Assembly: GCA_937873795.1 (NCBI GenBank)
Contig: CALMWE010000227.1
Coordinates: 1-32,507, forward strand
Length of the DNA stretch: 32,507 nt
Reading direction: 5' to 3'
Source: an uncultured Caryophanales bacterium
GTDB lineage: Bacteria; Bacillota_I; Bacilli_A; RFN20; CAG-826
In this document: positions 1-12,571 of the stretch, one piece after another
Layout of the letters: each line of letters begins with the position of its first letter
How positions within the stretch are numbered: position 1 is the stretch's first letter
Program-made: the position numbers and the translations under genes
The notes under the pieces: generated by a model
What the model was told of the DNA's origin: nothing
What the model saw: the letters and a program-made list of their open reading frames with translations, nothing else
Database searches by the model: none

Positions 1-2
1 TC

Positions 3-128
3 CTGCTTTTCATCGATATTATCTTGATGGGGCTTGTGGTTTTCGATGTCTTGAGGTTGCTTGGCGTTATGGGCTCATCCTCAAGTTCAAGTTCCGAATC
101 GCTCCTCGCTATCGCACATTGGTTCTAA
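3..128 (+). CDS. C-terminal fragment of an upstream hydrophobic protein with a Ser-rich stretch (partial, 5' truncated)
   Basis: Frame 3 reads LLFIDIILMGLVVFDVLRLLGVMGSSSSSSSESLLAIAHWF* and is followed at once by a terminator hairpin; too short for a family call. Confidence 0.45.
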   Translation: MLFIDIILMGLVVFDVLRLLGVMGSSSSSSSESLLAIAHWF

Positions 129-132
129 AAAG

Positions 133-165
133 AAAGAGTCCGGTTTCCCGGGCTCTTTTATTTTT
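133..165. terminator. Bidirectional rho-independent terminator between convergent genes
   Basis: AAAGAGTCCGG-TTTC-CCGGGCTCTTT, 11 bp with one G-T wobble, followed by TATTTTT. Confidence 0.8.
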
Positions 166-811
166 CATTTCGTTTGAAGTCGCTTCCTGGAACGACTTTT
201 TCGAGATTCTTCTGGAAGACAGCTTTACTCATCGTCCATAACCGGAAGGTCCTGGCACAATAGGCTTGGATGCTGACTAAGAACCAAACCGCACCGACGG
301 AGAATAGCGGGGCAAATACATAACTTGGCCAAGCTTCCCATTCAAAATGTGGGGTATTTAAGACGGGTGGCCAACCGCTGGGAAGATTTAATCCAAAGAA
401 GAGGGCATGCGGCTGATTGGGCCAATCGAAGATAAAGAATAAAGTGGTAATGCCTTTGCTTTGGTAATCCAGTAGGAAGCTGAGATCGTAGTTTTCAATC
501 CAACTGAGATATATGACCATGAACGTGATGGAAACAAACAGCAATAAGAAGGGGATACGCACATGTTTGAAAAGCAAACGGTTGTTTTTCTTAATCGCGA
601 TTTTTCTGAAGTATCGAGGCGTATCGACGACACCGGTGGAGACCAAATCATGCATCGCGGTATCCAAATCTTTGGCTTGGAATTTCATTATTTTGCGAAT
701 CAAGGAACCGATGTAACTGATAATGACGAAAACCAGCAAGACGATAATAAAAATCGCAATTAGGACACGGGTGTCCTCTTCCGTTAATTTAATCAACCAA
801 TTCAGGTTCAT
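158..811 (-). CDS. Hypothetical membrane protein (217 aa)
   Basis: Intact ORF with several hydrophobic segments; 4-nt overlap with the upstream minus-strand ORF. Confidence 0.75.
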   Translation of the reverse strand: MNLNWLIKLTEEDTRVLIAIFIIVLLVFVIISYIGSLIRKIMKFQAKDLDTAMHDLVSTGVVDTPRYFRKIAIKKNNRLLFKHVRIPFLLLFVSITFMVIYLSWIENYDLSFLLDYQSKGITTLFFIFDWPNQPHALFFGLNLPSGWPPVLNTPHFEWEAWPSYVFAPLFSVGAVWFLVSIQAYCARTFRLWTMSKAVFQKNLEKVVPGSDFKRNEK

Positions 812-1200
812 TTAGCTTCACCCCCTGAATCGGCCGAACTTCCGTCGCCGGAATCGGCATCATCGGAATCATCTTCCGGAACTTCTTGAGGTGCGGCGCG
901 TTCGATTTCGTGCGTTTCTTCATGGGTTTCATCAGAAACCGTTTTATCGACGGTTTCAGTTTTCTTCGCGCGGGTGTCAACGAGCGTTCCCAGACGACGT
1001 TTGGCTTCGATATCTTCGGGCAGGTCATCAAAGACGCTGCGGCCGCTGAAGAACAAAATCAACGATTTGAAGAGCATGAAGATGAAGACAATGAGTCCGA
1101 CGACGGCAAAAAGGGCCAATAAAACCACGGCAAACGGAGCCGCGATAAGATAAAGGACACCTAATCCACATCGTTTCAGAAACTCAAGCATGCTGTTCAC
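808..1200 (-). CDS. Hypothetical membrane-anchored protein with acidic low-complexity C-terminus (130 aa)
   Basis: Hydrophobic N-terminal half, D/E/S-rich tail (EDDSDDADSGDGSSADSGG); overlaps the next gene by 4 nt. Confidence 0.7.
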   Translation of the reverse strand: MNSMLEFLKRCGLGVLYLIAAPFAVVLLALFAVVGLIVFIFMLFKSLILFFSGRSVFDDLPEDIEAKRRLGTLVDTRAKKTETVDKTVSDETHEETHEIERAAPQEVPEDDSDDADSGDGSSADSGGEAK

Positions 1201-1209
1201 CTCGTGCTT

Positions 1210-2106
1210 TTATTTTATCGTCTTGGTGTTGGTTTTGAAATAAAAACTTAATAGGCAAAGGACATCAGAGGGCAAAAAGAAAAGGCCGATAAACAGTAAA
1301 CTTAGGGGAGCTTGCACCCAATCAAAAACCGCTGCAAACAAAAATAGGGTCAAAAACTCGGAAATTGACCAGATAATGTTTAATTTTTGGGTTCTCTTTG
1401 GCCAAACTAAAATGAAGGAAAGAATGGAAAAGAAAATAAAACACGGAAGCATTAAATAGGATAACCACGGAGCGACGAACGCGCCGAGGACCATCAAGGG
1501 CAAAGTGGCAAATGCTGACCAAGGCAATAACTTCGGATTGGAGACCTCGGTTTTGACTTGGAAACCGAACTTTTTGGTTTCGGATTGAATGACGATGAAA
1601 CAAAAAGCGCTTTGAGCTAAAGCAAGGACAAAGAAAAACGTAGGCATGATGACACCGATATAGGGGCTTTGATCCATGACAAACATACGGGCAAAAAAGG
1701 CGACCATATCGGTTTCATAAATAACGTTGATCAAAAGCATCGTCATATAAGACATGGCGAGTTCCAAAGCGGAAACCGCTAAAATTATCCATCCGGAGTA
1801 AATCCGACGTTTAATCAAAAAGCCGAATAAAAATCCGGACAGCAGCGATGGGAGGAGATAAAAAAGGGTTGTTTCAGGACCATTGAAGGTTGCAAGAAAA
1901 CTGAGGCACAAAGTCGCAAGGGCATAGATGGGGTAGTATTTCTCTTTGCACACCAAGACGACCATCACGCTGGCCATCGGGAGCGCAATCATCAAAAACA
2001 AGGATGCCAGAGGGATGAACAAGGCAACCAAAGAAAAAACCATGTTGATGGCCGCCATCAATGCCATGAACGCCAGGTTTTGGATCAACGTTTGTTTTTC
2101 TTTCAT
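1210..2106 (-). CDS. Polytopic membrane protein, possibly DUF2232 / ECF S-component-like (298 aa)
   Basis: Multiple transmembrane segments; the N-terminal pattern (LAFMALMAAINMVFSLVALFIPLASLFLMIALPMASVMVVLVCKEKYYPIYAL) resembles transporter S-component-like proteins. Confidence 0.7.
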   Translation of the reverse strand: MKEKQTLIQNLAFMALMAAINMVFSLVALFIPLASLFLMIALPMASVMVVLVCKEKYYPIYALATLCLSFLATFNGPETTLFYLLPSLLSGFLFGFLIKRRIYSGWIILAVSALELAMSYMTMLLINVIYETDMVAFFARMFVMDQSPYIGVIMPTFFFVLALAQSAFCFIVIQSETKKFGFQVKTEVSNPKLLPWSAFATLPLMVLGAFVAPWLSYLMLPCFIFFSILSFILVWPKRTQKLNIIWSISEFLTLFLFAAVFDWVQAPLSLLFIGLFFLPSDVLCLLSFYFKTNTKTIK

Positions 2107-2194
2107 AAGGTCTCTTTTTTATGTTAGCACACCCCACTCAAAGAATGAGGACAAAAAAAGGGGCGCGATGGCTATCTTTTCCTGAGGGCACCTC

Positions 2195-2617
2195 ATGAGA
2201 AAAGGCTTCGTTTTTCTTTGTGCGACGCTGCTGCTATCTTGCCAAACCCAAGAAATCAGCATCCCTTCGATGAAATACACCTACGACGCCATAGATTCCT
2301 TACTGATTTCGTGGAAAGGCCTTTTTGATGTCAAAGACGCTCATTATTACGCCCTTATCTTTTCAAAAAGTTGCCATCACTGCTTGGCCATCGAAGAAGC
2401 GGTGGTCCGCTACGCGCTTTCGGAAAGCGTTCCCGAAATGTATTTCATCCAAGCAACGCCGTATATTCCAAAAGGAAAAGACATCTCTTCGACTCTTGGT
2501 GCGACTACGGTTGACGAAATTTTCATCCTTGGATGGCCCACGTTGCTCGAGATTGAAGAAGACACGCTCATCGGCCATCTTGCGGGCGAAAAAGCCATCC
2601 TTAAGAAACTCACTTGA
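2195..2617 (+). CDS. Thioredoxin-fold-like lipoprotein (140 aa)
   Basis: Lipobox signal MRKGFVFLCATLLLSC; CxxC motif in FSKSCHHCLAIEEA; downstream GWPTLLEIEEDTLIGHLAG resembles the thioredoxin cis-Pro region. Confidence 0.7.
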   Translation: MRKGFVFLCATLLLSCQTQEISIPSMKYTYDAIDSLLISWKGLFDVKDAHYYALIFSKSCHHCLAIEEAVVRYALSESVPEMYFIQATPYIPKGKDISSTLGATTVDEIFILGWPTLLEIEEDTLIGHLAGEKAILKKLT

Positions 2618-2645
2618 AAAACTTTTCTCAATTTGCCTCTTCGGA

Positions 2646-2674
2646 TTGTCCTTAGCCTTCTTTTTTGGTAAAAT
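2646..2674 (+). promoter_or_regulatory. Candidate sigma-70-type promoter for pcrA-ligA
   Basis: TTGTCC (2646-2651), 17-nt spacer, TAAAAT (2669-2674). Confidence 0.55.
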
Positions 2675-2708
2675 TAATATGCTATTAGCATGAAAAGAAG
2701 GTCGAGTT

Positions 2709-6889
<4,181 letters not shown>

Positions 6890-6927
6890 TGCTATGATTT
6901 TGAAGAATCTTTGAGAGAGGTAGTCGC

Positions 6928-7224
6928 ATGAAAGAAATTAACAAAAATGTCTTGAAAGACGCCGCCCATCGGTTGCTGTTCGATATGACCGAAGAACAAT
7001 ACGACGTCTTGGAAAAAGAATTCACAGTTTTAGTCAAACAAATGGACCTCATCGGGACCATCGAAGGCATCGATGATTATCAACCGATGACGTTCCCATT
7101 TGAGGTTTCGACCTCGTATATGCGTGACGATATTCCGGATACTCCGCTTCCCCGCGAAGTCGCTTTGGCCAACGCCAAAGACGTGGTGGACGGACAAATC
7201 AAATTGCCAAAGGTGGTGGGCTAA
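6928..7224 (+). CDS. gatC: Asp-tRNA(Asn)/Glu-tRNA(Gln) amidotransferase subunit GatC
   Basis: Size, gene order before gatA, and a GatC-like C-terminus (RDDIPDTPLPREVALANAKDVVDGQIKLPKVVG). Confidence 0.93.
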   Translation: MKEINKNVLKDAAHRLLFDMTEEQYDVLEKEFTVLVKQMDLIGTIEGIDDYQPMTFPFEVSTSYMRDDIPDTPLPREVALANAKDVVDGQIKLPKVVG

Positions 7225-8684
7225 TGTCTTACTTAGATTTAACCATCACCGATATGCACGAAGCCCTCGTGGCCAAAAAAGTCACCCCCTTGGAGTTAGC
7301 CAAGGAAGCTTTGGAACGTGCCAAAGCCAATAACGACAATGCCTTCGAAGGCTACATGGATGAGCAAGCCTTATCCATCGCCGCCTCCTTAAAAGAACCC
7401 GAAGTCAACAATCCTTTCTGGGGCATTCCGTTTGTCATCAAAGATAACTTTGCCACGCGCAATTTCCCGACCACCGGAAGTAGCAATATCCTGAAAGACT
7501 ATGTTCCCTGTTTTGACGCCACCGCGGTCGCCAAACTCTTACAAGCCCACGCAGTCCCGATTGCCAAATCCACCTTGGATGAATTGGCCATGGGCGGCTC
7601 GGGTATTACCGGTCACAAAGGACCGACATTCAATCCTTATGATTCTAAACACGAACGTATGATTGGCGGATCCAGCTGTGGTTCTGCGGTCAGCGTTGCC
7701 GCCAGCATTGTTCCCTTTGCCTTAGGCTCTGATACCGGTGACTCGGTGCGGAAACCCGCCGGTTATGCCGGCCTTGTCGGAATGAAACCGACTTGGGGAC
7801 GCATTTCCCGTTATGGCTTATTCCCCTTTGCGCCGTCGCTCGACCACGTTGGTTATTTTACCCGCAGCGTCGAAGACGCCGCTTTATCTTTAGCCGTCAT
7901 TGCCGGAAGAGACTTGGAAGATTCGACCTCTTCCACGCGTCCGGTCGAGGATTATACCCGCCTTTTGAAAACGGATCTCAAGGGCATTCGCGTCGCCGTG
8001 ATCAAAGAAATCATGGATACCATTACCAATCCGACCATACTCAAAGCATTCGATCAATCGATCGTTGCTTTACGTGAAGCTGGCGCCGTGGTGGACAATG
8101 TCCATTTCGACAAACGCTTGCTCGGCACGATTTATCCTACCTATATCACCATCAGCTGCTCCGAAGTGACCAGCAACAACGCCAATCTCGATGGCATCAA
8201 ATTCGGTCCTCGGTTTGAGGGCAATACCTACCAAGAAGTCATGTTCAATGCCCGAACCGCCGGATTTAGCGAATTGATTAAGCGTCGTTTCGTAATCGGC
8301 TCGTTCGCCTTGATGAGAGAAAACCAAGACGTGCTCTTCTTAAGGGCACAAAAATGCCGCCGCAAGATTGTCGATACTCTTAACGATATTTTGAAAACCT
8401 ACGATGCGGTTTACTTACCGTCCGCACCGACGATTGCCCCGAAATTCAAAGATTCCCACGATCAACTCTCCGATGAATACCTCATCGCCGATAACCATTT
8501 GGCATTTGGCAACTTTGCCGGATTACCGTCCTTGACGCTCCCCATCGGTTTTGAAAAAGGCATGCCTTTAGGCGCCAACGTCATGGGCCGCGCATTTGAA
8601 GAAGCCAAAGTGTTCCAAATCGCCCAAGCCATCGAAAACAAAACGGGATACCGTAATCTTTCGGCTAAGGAGGTCCGGGTATGA
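7224..8684 (+). CDS. gatA: Asp-tRNA(Asn)/Glu-tRNA(Gln) amidotransferase subunit GatA
   Basis: Amidase signature: catalytic Lys in VIKDNFATRN, GGSSCGSAVSVAA, GSDTGDSVRKPAGYAGLVGMKPTWGRISRYGLFPFAPSLDHVG. Confidence 0.97.
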   Translation: MSYLDLTITDMHEALVAKKVTPLELAKEALERAKANNDNAFEGYMDEQALSIAASLKEPEVNNPFWGIPFVIKDNFATRNFPTTGSSNILKDYVPCFDATAVAKLLQAHAVPIAKSTLDELAMGGSGITGHKGPTFNPYDSKHERMIGGSSCGSAVSVAASIVPFALGSDTGDSVRKPAGYAGLVGMKPTWGRISRYGLFPFAPSLDHVGYFTRSVEDAALSLAVIAGRDLEDSTSSTRPVEDYTRLLKTDLKGIRVAVIKEIMDTITNPTILKAFDQSIVALREAGAVVDNVHFDKRLLGTIYPTYITISCSEVTSNNANLDGIKFGPRFEGNTYQEVMFNARTAGFSELIKRRFVIGSFALMRENQDVLFLRAQKCRRKIVDTLNDILKTYDAVYLPSAPTIAPKFKDSHDQLSDEYLIADNHLAFGNFAGLPSLTLPIGFEKGMPLGANVMGRAFEEAKVFQIAQAIENKTGYRNLSAKEVRV

Positions 8685-10108
8685 ACTTCGAACCTGTCAT
8701 CGGCCTTGAAATCCACGTCGAAATGAAGACCAAAAGCAAGATGTTCAGCCGCGCCCCAGTCACGTTCGGCGCAGCTCCGAACACCTCTGTTTTACCGTTA
8801 GATATGGCGTTCCCGGGCACCATGCCTGTGGTCAATAAACAAGCCGTCATCAACGCCATCCGTGTCTGCGATGCACTCCATATGAGCATCGACCGCGAAT
8901 TATGGTTTGACCGTAAGAATTACTTCTACAGCGACTTACCCAAGGGATATCAGATTACTCAAGCCAAACGTCCGATTGGATCGGATGGCTATTTGGATAT
9001 CGAAGTCGACGGCCGCACCAAGCGCATTGAAATCGAACGTCTTCACATGGAAGAAGATACCTGTATGCAGCACCACCTGAGCGATGGCACCCTTTTGGAT
9101 TACAACCGCGCCGGGATTCCGCTCATCGAAATCGTCTCCCGCCCGAACATTTCCAGCGGTACCGAAGCGATGAAATACGTTGAAAAAATCCGTTCCATCG
9201 TTCAATACAGCGATGTCAGCGATGGCAAGATGGAAGAAGGCTCGCTCCGTTGCGACGTCAACATTTCGCTTCGGCCCTATGGTGTCAGCAAACTCGGCAC
9301 CAAATGCGAAATCAAAAACTTGAACTCCATCGCCAACGTTGAAAAAGCGATTGAATTCGAAATCGCCCGCCAAGAAAAACTCTTGCTCTCGGGCATTCCC
9401 GTCGAACAAGAAACACGCCGCTATGACGAAATGCACAAAGAAACCGTGTTGATGCGTAAAAAGACGGATGCGGTGGACTACAAATACTTCACCGAACCCA
9501 ACATCACACCGATTGTTCTTTCGGAAGATTTCATCCAGCACGCCTTAGAGACCTGTCCCGAATTGGCCGACTCCAAAAAAGCCCGTTACATGCAAACGTA
9601 CGGACTCAGCGATTACGATGCCAATACGCTTTTATTGGACAAAGATGTTTCTGCTTACTTCGATGAAGCGATGAAACACAGTCCGTTAGCCAAGCTCTTG
9701 GCCAACTGGATTTCCGTGGATATCGCCGGTTACCTCAACAAAGAAAACAAAACCATAGTTGATTTCCCGATTGAGCCCAAACGTCTTGCCGAACTCATCA
9801 CCATGATTGATAAAGGCGATATTTCCAATAAACAAGCGCGCAGTGTCTTCGAAGCGATGTTAACGTCCAAAGACGCTCCTCGCGTGCTCGCGGAAAAACT
9901 GGGCATGACCCAAATCAGCGATACCTCGGCGATTCTGAAAGTCATTCACGAAGTGGTGGATGCCAATCCGCAATCGGTTGTCGATTTCAAAGCCGGTAAA
10001 GACCGGGCCGTCGGTTTCTTGATCGGACAGATCATGAAAAAAACCGGTGGCAAGGTCAACCCCGGATTAACCTCCAAATTGTTGATTGAAGAATTGAACA
10101 AACGGTAA
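8681..10108 (+). CDS. gatB: Asp-tRNA(Asn)/Glu-tRNA(Gln) amidotransferase subunit GatB
   Basis: MNFEPVIGLEIHVEMKTKSKMFSRAPV..., DYNRAGIPLIEIVSRPNISS; ATGA overlap with gatA. Confidence 0.98.
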   Translation: MNFEPVIGLEIHVEMKTKSKMFSRAPVTFGAAPNTSVLPLDMAFPGTMPVVNKQAVINAIRVCDALHMSIDRELWFDRKNYFYSDLPKGYQITQAKRPIGSDGYLDIEVDGRTKRIEIERLHMEEDTCMQHHLSDGTLLDYNRAGIPLIEIVSRPNISSGTEAMKYVEKIRSIVQYSDVSDGKMEEGSLRCDVNISLRPYGVSKLGTKCEIKNLNSIANVEKAIEFEIARQEKLLLSGIPVEQETRRYDEMHKETVLMRKKTDAVDYKYFTEPNITPIVLSEDFIQHALETCPELADSKKARYMQTYGLSDYDANTLLLDKDVSAYFDEAMKHSPLAKLLANWISVDIAGYLNKENKTIVDFPIEPKRLAELITMIDKGDISNKQARSVFEAMLTSKDAPRVLAEKLGMTQISDTSAILKVIHEVVDANPQSVVDFKAGKDRAVGFLIGQIMKKTGGKVNPGLTSKLLIEELNKR

Positions 10109-10111
10109 ACG

Positions 10112-10136
10112 AAAAGCGCCATCAAGGCGCTTTTTT
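10112..10136. terminator. Bidirectional rho-independent terminator (gatB / degV convergent)
   Basis: AAAAGCGCC-ATCAA-GGCGCTTTTTT. Confidence 0.85.
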
Positions 10137-10137
10137 C

Positions 10138-11007
10138 TTAGCGTTCTTTTCCAAAGAAGAATAAGGCAATCGTTCCCGGACCGGAGTGAGCTCCGATCAC
10201 CGGACCGACATGGTTGATGAGGAATACTTTGGTGTTGGGATGTAGGGCAACAATGGTGTCTTTCAGTTGCTCGGCTTCCGCTAAACAATCACCATGGCTG
10301 ATAAAAATCAAACGGTCTTCCATGATGGTTTCTTCCATGCGGTCGATCAATGCGCGTAAAGCAACTTTACGGCCGTGTTTTTTGCCCCACGGAACCAAAC
10401 GTCCGTCATTATCCATGCGCATCACCGGTTTGAGGTTTAAAATCGTCCCGATGAAAGCGAGCGAAGCGGTGAGACGTCCGCCCCGTTTGAGCGTTCCTAA
10501 ATCATCGACGGTGAAGAGATGGTTCAACCGTAATTTGTTATCTTCAATATATTGGGCGACGGTATCCAACGATTTGCCTTCTTGTTTCAGTTCATTGGCG
10601 CGGTACACCAACATGCCTTGGCCTAACGAAGCGGACAAGGTATCGATGACCACGATTTTACGAGCGGGGTAGCGTTCGCGTAACTCTTCCGCGCCTAAAC
10701 GCATCGAGTTATAGGTTCCCGAAAGGGCACTGCTGAAACCGAGGGCTAAAACGTCGTTGCCCGCTTTGAGCAAGGGTTCGACCGTTTGAACAAAGGCATC
10801 GGGTGACAGTTGAGCTGTCTTTCCTACTTTTTTGGCGCGCAGAAGCTCGTAGAAGTCGTGAAATGTGATGTCACGTTCATCCGGATAGTTTCGATAGGTT
10901 TTTCCATCGATATCGACGGTGAGGGGAATCACTTCGACACGGTTGGCCGCAATCCAATCGGCCGGTAAGTCACAACTGGAATCGCTGACGATGACGTAAT
11001 TTGACAT
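10138..11007 (-). CDS. DegV family fatty-acid-binding protein
   Basis: IVSDSSCDLP N-terminus, SSALSGTYNS motif, GTLKRGGRLT, ISHGDCLAEAE. Confidence 0.95.
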   Translation of the reverse strand: MSNYVIVSDSSCDLPADWIAANRVEVIPLTVDIDGKTYRNYPDERDITFHDFYELLRAKKVGKTAQLSPDAFVQTVEPLLKAGNDVLALGFSSALSGTYNSMRLGAEELRERYPARKIVVIDTLSASLGQGMLVYRANELKQEGKSLDTVAQYIEDNKLRLNHLFTVDDLGTLKRGGRLTASLAFIGTILNLKPVMRMDNDGRLVPWGKKHGRKVALRALIDRMEETIMEDRLIFISHGDCLAEAEQLKDTIVALHPNTKVFLINHVGPVIGAHSGPGTIALFFFGKER

Positions 11008-11019
11008 AATCTTTCTCCT

Positions 11020-11706
11020 TTATTTGAACGAATATTGTCGTGCAATGATCAAGTCGGATAAGCGGCGGTGGCCTTGAGCGTTGAGGTGAATCCCATCGCT
11101 GCAGAGGCAGTCGTTATAATCGCGTTCGCGAAGCAGTTCGGTACGAACGTTAATCAAGGGAACGTTCAATTCGCGGGCGAGGTCGTTGAGTTCGAGGCTA
11201 TACATTTCTTGCGTGCGGTAGATGTTGTTGACATCTTGCAGCCACACCAGGATTTGGTCGGGATTGAGGTTTGCGGATAGAAACTTGAAATAACGTTCGG
11301 CGTTGATTGGAGGCAAATTGGTGATGACCGGGACGATTCCGTATGAACGGATTTCGTTGACCATTTCGGTCAGGTTCCGACGGAACTCCGATAAAGGGAT
11401 TTTCGGAGCGTGGTCCACCTTGGGGTTTTCCGCGATTTGTTTCCAGTCAAAGTCGCAGTCGTTGCCACCGAGTTCGATGATGGCGATATCGAAGTCATGA
11501 TCTTCCCGCAGTTTCTCTTTCATTTTGGTTAAGGCGCGGTCGCTGGTTTGGCCAAATTGGGAGAGATTAGTAAAGGACCATTCTTTTTGTGATTGCCCGA
11601 GAATTTCAAGGCACGAATGATCTAAAAAACGATAACGTCGGGAGGGCTCGTCGTAGATGACCCCTTTAAGCAGGGAATCTCCCCAGACAACGATTTTTCT
11701 TTTCAT
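11020..11706 (-). CDS. SGNH/GDSL-family hydrolase
   Basis: Block I WGDSLLKG, block III ELGGNDCDF, block V DGIHLNAQGH. Confidence 0.93.
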   Translation of the reverse strand: MKRKIVVWGDSLLKGVIYDEPSRRYRFLDHSCLEILGQSQKEWSFTNLSQFGQTSDRALTKMKEKLREDHDFDIAIIELGGNDCDFDWKQIAENPKVDHAPKIPLSEFRRNLTEMVNEIRSYGIVPVITNLPPINAERYFKFLSANLNPDQILVWLQDVNNIYRTQEMYSLELNDLARELNVPLINVRTELLRERDYNDCLCSDGIHLNAQGHRRLSDLIIARQYSFK

Positions 11707-11730
11707 GGTGGACCTCCTTCAAAAATATTC

Positions 11731-11751
11731 ATCTAGTAAGCGAAACTAGAT
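11731..11751. promoter_or_regulatory. Perfect inverted repeat, candidate operator
   Basis: ATCTAGT-AAGCGAA-ACTAGAT (7-7-7) overlapping the minus-strand -10 box. Confidence 0.5.
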
Positions 11752-11776
11752 TACATCGTAAAAAATAACTTGTCAA
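11748..11776 (-). promoter_or_regulatory. Promoter for the SGNH hydrolase (possibly with degV)
   Basis: Minus strand: TTGACA (11776-11771), 17-nt spacer, TAATCT (11753-11748). Confidence 0.7.
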
Positions 11777-11796
11777 TGGTTTTGCCACACGAAATG

Positions 11797-11825
11797 TTGA
11801 TAAAAATGAAGCCAAATGCTAGTAT
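11797..11825 (+). promoter_or_regulatory. Promoter for the DUF1836 gene (possibly with queT)
   Basis: TTGATA (11797-11802), 17-nt spacer, TAGTAT (11820-11825) preceded by TGC. Confidence 0.65.
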
Positions 11826-11849
11826 TACAAGGAAAAGAGGGGAAAATCG

Positions 11850-12509
11850 ATGGACAAACACGCAGAAGATTTAGGCCAATGGCTCCGTTCATTAAAAGAT
11901 TTTAACCTCCCCGAATATCAACAATTACCCGAAATTGACCTCTATATGGATCAAGTTCTTTCCTATATGGACAAACGTTTGGCACCCCTGGTTTCGACTC
12001 CCGGAGAACCCGCGATTACCTCCTTCATGGTGAATAACTATGTGAAGGCAAACTTGATTAATCCCCCAACCCTAAAAAAATACTCCCGCGTGCAAATCGG
12101 TTATCTGATTGCCGTCAGCAGCGTGAAACAAATCCTTTCGATGAGCGACATCAAGTTGCTCTTTGACATGGATAATCTTGTCAGTCCGGAAAAGGATAAG
12201 CTTTACAGTTTCTTCCGCGACGTTCATGATGAGATTCTTCACGATGTTGAAAAACAAGTGAACGCCAAATACGACATCATCATGCGCCGCTATAAAGAAG
12301 ACCTCGAAAAAGGCAACCCGCAAGCGGTTGAAATCTTGAGAGCAAATCTCAGTTATGTCGCATTCAAAATGTCCATTGAGGCGGAGATTAACAAGGTTAT
12401 TGCCGATCGCATCATTTTTGAAGTCGGAGAAAGTCTCAAAGAAGAAAAAGCGGAAGCGGCTCGATTGAGCGCGCTGGCCGAAACCCAAAAAGGGAAAAAG
12501 AAAAAATAA
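11850..12509 (+). CDS. DUF1836 domain-containing protein, putative MerR/HTH-like regulator
   Basis: N-terminal region SFMVNNYVKANLINPPTLKKYSRVQIGYLIAVSSVKQILSMSDIKLLF fits the DUF1836 pattern as I recall it. Confidence 0.75.
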   Translation: MDKHAEDLGQWLRSLKDFNLPEYQQLPEIDLYMDQVLSYMDKRLAPLVSTPGEPAITSFMVNNYVKANLINPPTLKKYSRVQIGYLIAVSSVKQILSMSDIKLLFDMDNLVSPEKDKLYSFFRDVHDEILHDVEKQVNAKYDIIMRRYKEDLEKGNPQAVEILRANLSYVAFKMSIEAEINKVIADRIIFEVGESLKEEKAEAARLSALAETQKGKKKK

Positions 12510-12516
12510 ACGACGA

Positions 12517-12564
12517 GAAGATGTTCCCTTGCCCAACCATCTTCGAAAACAACAAAACAAGGAG
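12517..12564 (+). promoter_or_regulatory. preQ1-I riboswitch (H-type pseudoknot, translational)
   Basis: P1 GAAGATG (12517-12523) / CATCTTC (12538-12544); loop ends AAC before P1'; A-rich tail GAAAACAACAAAA; P2 CCTTG (12527-12531) pairs with CAAGG (12558-12562), overlapping the queT SD AAGGAG. Confidence 0.88.
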
Positions 12565-12571
12565 ATTCCCC

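Noticed and set aside
8936-9541. 201-aa antisense ORF in gatB
   Set aside because: Shadow ORF opposite a conserved gene with F/D-rich composition typical of reversed codon bias.
12072-12560. 162-aa antisense ORF opposite the DUF1836 gene and riboswitch
   Set aside because: F-rich low-complexity product, antisense to a supported gene and a structured RNA.
12521-12571. N-terminal extension of queT from ATG 12521 (MFPCPTIFENNKTRRFP...)
   Set aside because: This ATG lies inside the preQ1 aptamer P1 stem and lacks an SD; the ATG at 12572 follows AAGGAG.
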